A stretch of DNA of 55,753 bases from JBFWWP01 sp050246115 (lineage in GTDB: Bacteria; Planctomycetota; UBA8108; UBA1146; JAJFFE01). The notes under the pieces are model-generated. The model saw nothing but the letters and a program-made list of their open reading frames with translations. It was not told the DNA's origin and did not search any database. This document shows, piece by piece, positions 1 through 7,900 of the stretch (positions are counted from its first letter, which is position 1; each line of letters begins with the position of its first letter). The position numbers were made by a program, and so were the translations under genes. Where the stretch lies: NCBI GenBank assembly GCA_050246115.1, contig JBFWWP010000035.1, positions 1 to 55,753 of the forward strand. Direction: 5' to 3'.

Positions 1-3
1 CCG

Positions 4-19
4 CCCGGTAGAAACCGGG
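4..19. other. Small inverted repeat upstream of the isomerase gene
   Basis: CCCGGT and ACCGGG pair as a 6-bp stem with an AGAA loop, 47 bases before the isomerase start. There is no T-run after it, so it could be the end of an upstream transcript's structure or a 5' leader hairpin. The window starts here, so the context is cut off. Confidence 0.3.
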
Positions 20-66
20 TGCACAGCCACGAGCCCCAGCACCCCGCGCAGTGAGGACAGCTCCGA

Positions 67-660
67 ATGAACATCCAAGAACGGGTTCGACAGGTACTGG
101 CGGCCGAGGCGGCAGCGATTCTCGCGATCCCCGTGGGGGTCGAACACGAGCACGCCGTCACCACGCTCTTCGAGTGTCGCGGCAAGGTGCTGACGACGGG
201 GATCGGCAAGGCAGGTCACATTGCGCGCAAGTTCGCGGCGACGCTGTGTTCGACCGGAACTCCCGCGGCCTTCGTTCACCCCGCCGAGGCGGCTCATGGA
301 GATTTGGGTTTGGTGGGACCGGACGACGTGATCGTCGCCTTCTCCACCAGCGGCAAGACCCTCGAGGTCCTCGAGATGCTGCGGCTGAGCCGACACCTCG
401 GGCTGAAGACGATCATCGGCATCACGTCGCATCCCGACTCGGAACTGCGGGAGCAGTGCGACATCATCCTCGACATGGGTGTGATCGAGGAACCCTGCCA
501 CCTCGCCATGACCCCCAGCGCGAGCGTCGCCGTCATGCTCGCCCTGTCCGACTCCATTGCGCTCACGCTGTCCGAACTCCGTGGCTTCACCCGCCACGAC
601 TTCGGCATTCGTCACCACGGTGGGTACCTCGGTCGGCGGGCGCGAACGGACAACGAATAG
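67..660 (+). CDS. SIS-domain sugar-phosphate isomerase, KdsD/KpsF-like, without CBS domains
   Basis: The 197-residue product matches the sugar-isomerase (SIS) half of arabinose-5-phosphate isomerases, which interconvert ribulose-5-P and arabinose-5-P for Kdo synthesis. Visible signatures are GIGKAGHIARK (residues 45-55), the HPAEAAHGDLG stretch (71-81), STSGKT (93-98), and a C-terminal RGFTRHDFGIRHHGGYLGR stretch (172-190) that mirrors the family's RGF..DFA..HPGG.LGR ending, with H in place of P. E. coli KdsD is about 328 residues because of a tandem CBS pair; here the protein ends right after the SIS domain. The ATG at 67 follows a weak GAGG. Regulation through CBS domains would be absent. 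Family assignment is firm; substrate is inferred. Confidence 0.88.
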   Translation: MNIQERVRQVLAAEAAAILAIPVGVEHEHAVTTLFECRGKVLTTGIGKAGHIARKFAATLCSTGTPAAFVHPAEAAHGDLGLVGPDDVIVAFSTSGKTLEVLEMLRLSRHLGLKTIIGITSHPDSELREQCDIILDMGVIEEPCHLAMTPSASVAVMLALSDSIALTLSELRGFTRHDFGIRHHGGYLGRRARTDNE

Positions 661-739
661 CCGGCGGCCGTCGTCGCCGCGGCCCGGGGCACACCCCCGT
701 CGAGCCCCGCGTCCGCGACGTTGGGGAGTGACCCTCGGG

Positions 740-765
740 GTGATAAGATCCGGTGTGATAAGATC
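740..765. promoter_or_regulatory. Two direct repeats GTGATAAGATC, 15 bp apart
   Basis: The 11-base word GTGATAAGATC occurs at 740-750 and again at 755-765, so the repeat period is 15 bp. It lies between the isomerase stop (660) and the sigma-factor start (917), in DNA that is noticeably more AT-rich than its surroundings. It could be a regulator site for the sigma gene or a chance duplication; nothing else in the sequence decides this. Confidence 0.35.
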
Positions 766-916
766 GTGGCCGGCGGAGAAGCCGCGACCACTTCGCCCGA
801 AAGCGCTCGCCTTCGGCCCGTAACGCGAAGCGCGAACTAGAGTTGCTCGGGAGTGCGCTTGATTCGGGGCGAGTCATCGCAAGTCTGCACCGAGGTCACG
901 ACCCAGAAGCAAAGCC

Positions 917-1525
917 ATGAGCCCTGAGCCACGGTCCAAGGACGAACTCCCCGACGCGGACGAACGACTTGCCGGGAAGACCCCGGCCCCGAGCCCGCCG
1001 GGGGCTGGGCAGAGTCCGACGGATCAGATGCTCGCGGCGCTCTACGAGGAACTCCGTTCGCTCGCGCAGCGCGCCATGGCCGCCGAGCCGGTCGGTCACA
1101 CCCTACAGCCGACCGCGCTCGTCCACGAAGCCTACCTCCGTCTCGCCCGTGGCACTGGCGGGCAGTGGGACAACCGCGCGCACTTCATGGCATCCGCGGC
1201 CGAGGCCATGCGTCGCATCCTCATCGAGCACGCGCGACGGGTTCAACGGCAGAAACGTGGCGGCGGCTGGCACCGAGTCACGCTCGACCACGCCGACTCC
1301 GGAACGGAGCTCGATCTCGAGCAATTCCTCGCCATCGAAGACGCGCTGGTTGCACTCGAAACGCGCTATCCGGAGAAGGCCAAGGTCGTGAAGCTGCGCT
1401 TCTTCGCGGGCCTCACGAGCGCCGAGGTGGCAGTGGCGCTGGGTGCCAACGAAGGGGTCATCCATCGGCACTGGCGTTTCGCCCGCGCGTGGTTGCGCTC
1501 CGAGATGGACCGTGTCGCTCGCTGA
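917..1525 (+). CDS. ECF-type RNA polymerase sigma factor (planctomycete Sigma70_ECF family)
   Basis: The 202-residue protein has the hallmarks of the planctomycete/acidobacterial ECF family: region 2 LYEELRSLAQRAMAAEP (about 43-59), the diagnostic LQPTALVHEAYLRL (66-79), the FMASAAEAMRRILIEHARR block (91-109), and region 4 helix-turn-helix KLRFFAGLTSAEVAVALG...HWRFARAWL near the C-terminus. An N-terminal extension of about 35 residues is charged and proline-rich. No anti-sigma gene is adjacent; instead a Ser/Thr kinase with a TPR tail lies on the opposite strand 0.5 kb downstream. This is the known genomic association for kinase-linked ECF groups, so control by the kinase is a reasonable inference. 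The start ATG has only a weak upstream purine stretch. Confidence 0.93.
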   Translation: MSPEPRSKDELPDADERLAGKTPAPSPPGAGQSPTDQMLAALYEELRSLAQRAMAAEPVGHTLQPTALVHEAYLRLARGTGGQWDNRAHFMASAAEAMRRILIEHARRVQRQKRGGGWHRVTLDHADSGTELDLEQFLAIEDALVALETRYPEKAKVVKLRFFAGLTSAEVAVALGANEGVIHRHWRFARAWLRSEMDRVAR

Positions 1526-1574
1526 GCGAGCTTGCCGAAGGACTGCTAGGCCTCGAGCAAGCAACCCGCCACGA

Positions 1575-1937
1575 CTACAGCTTCTGTATGATCGTGATGA
1601 TGTCGCCATACACCCAACCATACAGGCCGAGGACGAACACCAACTCACAGGCCAGTGAAGCAAGCACGATCACCACGGCGTCGTTGAGCGGCCTGCGATG
1701 GGCAAAGACTACCATGGCAATCGTTAGGGCAACGGGTAGAAGGAAGACGAAAGGGCTCACCCCGATTACGAGAACCGCGCTCGTGAACGCGGAAGGTGAA
1801 GCTTCGAGGTCGCGAAGCATCGCAGTCCACACTCCGGACGCGACATGCACGACCCGCGTCAGAAAGAAGCAACCCACGGAGACGGGTACGATCGCGGTGT
1901 AGATGATCGGTCGAAAACCACTCGCGCTCTCGGACAT
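1575..1937 (-). CDS. Small membrane protein of unknown function
   Basis: I chose the ATG at 1937 because a GAGGGG ribosome-binding site lies just before it; the open frame extends further upstream but without membrane-protein composition. The 120-residue product has three hydrophobic stretches at about residues 9-31, 52-78 and 85-110, with a His-Arg-Arg-rich loop at 80-82, suggesting three membrane helices. I do not recognise the family. It lies 109 bp downstream of the kinase gene on the same strand, so they may be co-transcribed, and it converges on the sigma-factor gene with a 49-bp gap. Confidence 0.65.
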   Translation of the reverse strand: MSESASGFRPIIYTAIVPVSVGCFFLTRVVHVASGVWTAMLRDLEASPSAFTSAVLVIGVSPFVFLLPVALTIAMVVFAHRRPLNDAVVIVLASLACELVFVLGLYGWVYGDIITIIQKL

Positions 1938-2046
1938 CGGACACCCCCCTCGCTCCGAGACACCTCGTTCGAACCCTCGGCCAGAAAACCATAGCCGCCC
2001 GCGGCGGTTCACGCTACTGCAGAGAGCTGCCCTGGGTCGTACCCAC

Positions 2047-4440
2047 TCAATGCCCCGCCCGCGGGCGCGTGGTCGCTTGCTGACGGGATTCCTGAAGCCG
2101 AGGTCGATACACTTCGGCGCGTTCGGGTTGGTTCGTGCGGTCGTAGAACTCGACGAGCCGTTCCAACGTGGCAAGGAGCAGCGGACTGGTCGGCGCTACC
2201 TTCCCTTCGAGGTTGCCGAGCGCGATCTGGTACTCTCGCTCGACTTCCTCGACGCGCCCCAACCGGTCCAGCGCCCGCGCATAGCGGAAGTGAGCTTGGG
2301 CAGCGATCACCGACCCGGCACCATAGCGCTCCTCCGTGAGGACGACACTCTCGCGAATCAATTCCGCGGCCTCTTCGAGTCGCTCGAGCTGGGTCAGCGC
2401 CTCGGCCAGGGCGGGCAGCAACGCGAGAGTATCGGGCGTCTCACCGCCGGCTCGGGTTCGCTGAAGGGTCAGTATGCTCCGCAGCTCGGCTTCGGCCTCG
2501 ACGTTGCGCCGCAGCTGCTGCAGAAGCAACCCGCGCGCCAGGCGCGCACGAGTCACGAAGGGGTGATCACTCGGATATGCCAAGTGGAGCTTGCCGATCA
2601 CTCGATCGAGGAACTCCTCCTGCTCGGTGGGATTCTCGATGTGCGGCGCGAGGTCCAGTTCGGCGATGATGGTGCTGCGAGCATTCTCTCCTTCGATGCG
2701 CCGCAACTCACGCACGGCCTCGGTCAAGAGCGTCCGCCCGCGCTCGCTCTCCCGGGTGTATACGAGCACCCTGCCCAAGGCTGCTTTGGCGTGAACCGCG
2801 AGCGAGTGATTCGGGCCCCAACGCGCAGTGCTTCGCGCGAGCACGTCTTCACCGAGCGCAATGCACTCTTTGAAGTCGTGGTTGTTCGAACAGACATCGG
2901 CCAAGCCGACGACCGCGGTGAGCGTACGCTCATCGTCATCGCCCCATAGCCGACGGCTGGTTGCCACCACTTCTTCCATGAGCGGCTTCGCCTTCGCGGC
3001 CAATCCGAGAGTGTTGTAGCTGCCCGCGAGGATCTCCTGGAGCAAGATCCGCAGATCGGGATGGTCTTGATAAGCCTGGCTGACCGTGGCGGCTGCACGA
3101 TCGAGCACGTCGATGACCCTCACGGCCTCGCCATCGAAGTCGGGGTTCGGGGACTGCAGCATGTCGATCAAGAAATCGCGAACCACCGTCAGCCGCGCCG
3201 CTTCCTGGCGCGCCTCGGCTGCTTGCCAGAGGGCCGCGGCCGTTCCCAGGACCAGGGCAAGGCCGGTGGTCCCGAGCCCAGCGATCAGAGCCTTGTGGCG
3301 CTTGGAGTACTTCGTGAGGACGTAGAAGGTGCTCGGCGCGCGCGCCAAGATCGGCTCATTGCGTAAGAAGCGGCGCACGTCGGCAGCGAACTCGGAGACG
3401 GTTTGATAGCGTCGTTCGCGCTCCTTGGCGAGGGCCTTGCCGACGATCGTCGAGAGGTCGCCACGGTAATCGCGGTCGAGCCGACCCAGAGTGACGGGCT
3501 CCACGTTTCGGATGACCCCCACCGCCTCCTCGATGGACTTGCCCTGCAACTCGTAGGGCAATCTGCCGGCGAGTAGCTGATAGAGAATGACGCCGAGAGA
3601 GTACAAGTCGGACCGAATGTCGATCTCATCCGGTCGACCCGCTGCCTGCTCGGGACTCATGTAGGGGAGGGTCCCGATGATCTGACCCGGTTGAGTATGG
3701 AGGGAGAGCTCCGGAGCCAGTTCGCCGCTCGCCCGGGCTACTCCGAAGTCGAGCACCTTGGGGCGACCCGCGTCGTCCACCATGATGTTCCCCGGCTTCA
3801 GGTCACGGTGGATCACGCCTTTCAAGTGAGCGTGCTGTACCGCGTCACAGATCTCGAGGAAGAGTCGCAGGCGCTCGCGCGTCGAGAGTGCTCGCCGCTG
3901 CGCATGCTCGAGGAGCAGCGACCCGGGGACGTACTCCATGGCGAAGAACGGACAACGAACTCCGCCGATCTCCTCGATCCCGGCCTCGAAGACCTTGGCG
4001 ATGCCAGGGTGCTCGAGAACGGCGAGCACCCGAGCCTCGTACCGAAAGCGCCGCATGGAGCTCTCGAACACCGAGCCGGAACGCATGATCTTGAGGGCTA
4101 CCGGACGCCGCAGACTCTCTTGCTCCGCCAGATAGACGACTCCCATGCCCCCTTCGCCCAGGAGCTTGATCACGCGATACGGGCCCAGGGTCAACCCGCT
4201 CAGATCGCCCGCTCCGCCGGCGGTGCCGAAGACACTACCGGCCGGCCGTTCCAGGAACGAATCCTCACTGCGGTCCCAATCCAGGAGGCGCTGGACCGCC
4301 TCGCGTAGTCCTTCGTCGCCCTGGCACTCGCGACTCAGGAAACTCGAGCGCTGACCCGCAGGCAAAGCGGACGCCCGATCGAAGAGTTCCTCGACGCGCC
4401 GATCGCGTTCCGGGTCGGGGGTCGCAGTGCGGGAGACCAT
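2047..4440 (-). CDS. Membrane-anchored Ser/Thr protein kinase with TPR tail
   Basis: The product is about 797 residues from the ATG at 4440; an upstream TTG at 4527 is possible but less likely. The kinase domain is complete: glycine loop GEGGMGVVYLA (95-105), catalytic Lys in VALKIM (about 117), HRDLKPGN (211-218), DFG (231-233) and SPEQAAG. A short N-terminal segment (about 10-55) carries the LFDRAS...LLDWD pattern common in planctomycete kinases. One transmembrane helix follows (384-405), then an extracytoplasmic half of about 390 residues with repeated helical hairpins typical of TPRs. It therefore could sense something outside the membrane and signal to cytoplasmic targets. The neighbouring ECF sigma factor is the obvious candidate partner (inference). 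Confidence 0.93.
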   Translation of the reverse strand: MVSRTATPDPERDRRVEELFDRASALPAGQRSSFLSRECQGDEGLREAVQRLLDWDRSEDSFLERPAGSVFGTAGGAGDLSGLTLGPYRVIKLLGEGGMGVVYLAEQESLRRPVALKIMRSGSVFESSMRRFRYEARVLAVLEHPGIAKVFEAGIEEIGGVRCPFFAMEYVPGSLLLEHAQRRALSTRERLRLFLEICDAVQHAHLKGVIHRDLKPGNIMVDDAGRPKVLDFGVARASGELAPELSLHTQPGQIIGTLPYMSPEQAAGRPDEIDIRSDLYSLGVILYQLLAGRLPYELQGKSIEEAVGVIRNVEPVTLGRLDRDYRGDLSTIVGKALAKERERRYQTVSEFAADVRRFLRNEPILARAPSTFYVLTKYSKRHKALIAGLGTTGLALVLGTAAALWQAAEARQEAARLTVVRDFLIDMLQSPNPDFDGEAVRVIDVLDRAAATVSQAYQDHPDLRILLQEILAGSYNTLGLAAKAKPLMEEVVATSRRLWGDDDERTLTAVVGLADVCSNNHDFKECIALGEDVLARSTARWGPNHSLAVHAKAALGRVLVYTRESERGRTLLTEAVRELRRIEGENARSTIIAELDLAPHIENPTEQEEFLDRVIGKLHLAYPSDHPFVTRARLARGLLLQQLRRNVEAEAELRSILTLQRTRAGGETPDTLALLPALAEALTQLERLEEAAELIRESVVLTEERYGAGSVIAAQAHFRYARALDRLGRVEEVEREYQIALGNLEGKVAPTSPLLLATLERLVEFYDRTNQPERAEVYRPRLQESRQQATTRPRAGH

Positions 4441-4980
4441 GGGTGTTGAGGGGCTTTCACGCTGGCGGCTACGAGGGCGGTCGGTGGCCCCACGCGTCAC
4501 GCCGGGAGCCTGCCCACCGAAGAGCAAATGCTACACCATGACTGCCGTTCGCGCGCGGGCCGTCCGTCGTCGGGGCGCGCTCGGCGCCGCGCGACCGTGC
4601 GGTCCCCTGGCCCCGCTTAGATCGGCCACACCGGTCGAGGTGCTCTTCTGGCAACGACCGCTACCCAGGGGCGAGTCGTGACTTACGCCACTTCCAGAAC
4701 GAGCGCGATGGCGCCGTCGCGCGTTGGCGCATGTTCTCAGGGTCGACTGCGTCGGACTCACCCGGCACGGACCTTCCGGACTCGAACCCGCTGAGCCCGT
4801 ACTTCCGCAACCTGAAACCACGGAGCCGTCCATGGCACCCATGTTGGCAACCACCGTCGACGAATCGACCCCGCGCTCCGCGAGCGCCCGTTCGTCACGC
4901 CCGCAACCCAGCCGCGCGCCACGCGACCGGGCGCTTATCCAAAGAGAGAGCCGATCGGTCGGCTCCAGGAGGATCCCCTC
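4441..4980. other. Intergenic region between divergent kinase and RHS genes
   Basis: These 540 bases separate the kinase (leftward) from the RHS gene (rightward) and should hold promoters for both. I see no convincing open reading frame; frames running through it have arginine- and proline-rich compositions typical of high-GC shadows. The one structured element I can support is the hairpin next to the RHS ribosome-binding site, listed separately. Confidence 0.5.
4948..4972 (+). promoter_or_regulatory. Leader hairpin abutting a strong Shine-Dalgarno for the RHS gene
   Basis: GAGCCGA (4948-4954), loop TCGG, TCGGCTC (4959-4965) form a perfect 7-bp stem with a UNCG-like tetraloop position. One base later comes AGGAGG (4967-4972), eight bases before the ATG at 4981. 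A stable hairpin immediately 5' of the SD may protect the mRNA end or tune initiation. The SD fixes the start of the RHS protein. Confidence 0.6.
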
Positions 4981-7900
4981 ATGAGACGTCCTACCGTCGC
5001 TCGACGCGCTACTCCCATGACCGTCCGACTCGCCACCGCGCTCGTGCTCGCGCTGGCGTGGTTGGGCTCGGGCGGCAGCCCGGCTCACGCGCAACAGGGT
5101 AACCTGCTCACCGGACGTCGCCCGCCCACTCGCCTCGTGACGACCGTTCCCGCTTTCGGGGCGACCGGGGTAGCGCTCGATGCCACGACATCGATCACGT
5201 TCTCGGATCTGCTCGACCCGAACACCGTCGACGACCAAAGCGTGACCGTCGTCAGCGCCGGCAGCGCGGTGAACGTCCAGCGCACCGTCTCGCTCGACCG
5301 CAAGACCATCGTCTTGCTGTACCCGGAGTTCCTGCCGGGCAACGCGCTCGTCCAAGTGACGATCAACGGCGATCTCCTGCGCGACATCGCCGGGCGCCGA
5401 GTCGACGCCGACGGGAACAACTCACCGGGCGGAACCGCGCTCCTCGAGTTCACGACGAACGCACCGATTCCTGCGCCGGTACTGACGGATACCGCCCTGA
5501 TCGTGGGCAACGTGCGCGTGCTCGACCCGACTACGGGTATAGAGGTGCCGCTCGTCGGCATCCAGGTACAGGCGTTTCTCTACCCGAGCGCGCCGGGCGT
5601 GCCCAACGAAGGGGTCGCGGTCACCAACGCCAACGGCGACTTCGAAGTGACGACGCTACCGTTCACGGGCGTTCGCACCTTCGTGATCGACATTCATCCA
5701 CCCGGCTTTTGTCAGGCGCTTCGTCAGGTGACCGTCATGGCAGGTCGTTGCTGGCGGGTGAACGACGCGGTGCTGCAACCGCTGAGCCCGCCGGTGATGG
5801 TGCCGGCAGCGACCGGCGGTATGGTCGTCGATCCAGGCAGCGGAGTGACGCTCATGATTCCGCCGGGGGCGCTCATCGCCGACTCGATGATCCAAGTCAC
5901 GCAGCTCGACTCGGACGAACAGCTCCGAGACCGTCTGCCCATGCTCACCTCGACCCAAGGGACCTTTGTCGATGTCGCCGGTGTCTCGGGCGACATCACG
6001 AACATGCCCGTGACCATGCGGATCGAGAACCGCTACGGCCTGCCGATCGGCACCACGGTGCCGATCCCAATGGGCAAGCTCGATCACCACACCCTCGAAT
6101 GGAGCGACCTCCGCGATCTTTACACCGGACCCGGAATGGCGCCCGCGTCGTTTCAGGGACAGGTGGTCTCGGACGGCGCCGGCGGATCCGTGATCGAGTT
6201 CGAGTTCGATCACTTCTGCAGCATCTGCACGTCGTACTGCCTGCCGATCCCGCCGCCGCCGAATCCGCGGCCATGCGACGCACCGCCGCCGCCGCCCCCG
6301 CCGCCGGTGCCGCCTGGCCCAGCCCCGCCGGCACCGCCACCGGGCCCGCCGGGCCCGCCGGTGCCGGGCGGTGCCACTCAGTGCGGCGGCCCGTCCCCCG
6401 ATAGCTTCAGCTTCGGGAACTCCGTGGTGCAGCTGCGCGAAGGCTATCTCTACGAGTACATCTCGCTGCCGACGTTCCAGGAGCGCGGGGTCGCCTTCGG
6501 GGCTCAGTTCGGCTACTTCAGCGGCGCCGCGGCGCCGTCGGTCACCCTCAGTGCGCAGACCGACTACGCCACGACGCGGCCGATCGAACGCACGCAGTAC
6601 GAGTTCGACATCGAGGGCGTGCGCGTGCTCGGCGTCTATGGTTTCAGCCAACTCAACGTCAAGCACTTCGGCAAGTACATCTGGCCGGGAGTAGACGGTA
6701 CTGGAGCCTTGCTCCCCACCGGTTCGTATGCGTTCGACATCCACGTCTCGAGCTTGAACGCGAACGTCAGCGTCGCCATCCCGAGTGAGTTCGGCGGCGG
6801 TGGCACCGGTCCGGACGTGACGGTGTTTACCAGCATCAGCTACCCAGGACTGGTGCCGCAACGGTCCCTCCTGACGACCGGCCGCGCGCTCCTCCTGAAT
6901 CTCGTGGACTCACCGTACGGCGCGGGCTGGTCGCTGCTCGCCGAAGAGCGCCTCTACTTCGACCCCGACGGTTGCATCTTGCACGTGCAGGGCGCCGGCG
7001 ACCGGCGTCTGTTCTTGCCCGACCCGAACCAGGCGAATCGCTGGAACCCCATGTTCGCCGACGGCACCACCATCACCATGAACCCCGCCGACGGCGTGTT
7101 CACTCGTCAGTTCGCGGATGGCGCGGGTGCGACCTTCAACCCGGCCGGTCGCGTCACCATGACCCGCGATCGCTTCGGAGCCGCCACGACCTATGCGTAC
7201 GCGGGCGGGCGCCTCACCAGCGTCACCTCGCCTACTGGCTTCTCGTACTCCCTGAACTATCAGGGCGGCAAGTTGCAGCAAGTGGTGGACTCGGCCGGAC
7301 GCACGACCGACTTCACGATCAACGCAGCCGGTGATCTCGTCGCGACGACCGATGCGGCGGGATCGACTCGCACCTTCGCGTACGACGCCGAGCATCGGCT
7401 CACGCGCCAGGTCGGCCCGCGAGGCGAAGCTTCGGAGTACGACTACGTGGGCGGCCGCGTGGTTGCGACTCGCGCTTTCGACACCGATGGAGTAACGCTC
7501 CTGCGCGAGCGCACCTTCTCCCCGAGCGTCCTCGAAGGAGAAGTCGGACTCGCGCTCGCGCAAGGCATGGGCACGGTCGGCATGCCGATCCCGGTCGTCT
7601 CCGACCGCATCGACTTCAGCGTCGACGGACGCGGCGTCGTGAGCGAGCACGAGATCGACGACATCGGCAACACCGTGCGCACCACCGACGGCGTGAACGA
7701 GACCCGCTACACCTATGACGCCAGCCGCCGCGTGACCGCCGTGATCTTCCCCAACGGCCGGCGCACCGAGTTCACGTACGACGCCGCGGGTAACGCCGTT
7801 CAGATCCTCGAGCGCAACCCCGCCGGGCAGGTCTACGCTACGACCGGCCGCGAGTACAACGGCTCGGGCCTGCTCACCCGCGAGATCGACGCTGCGGGTC

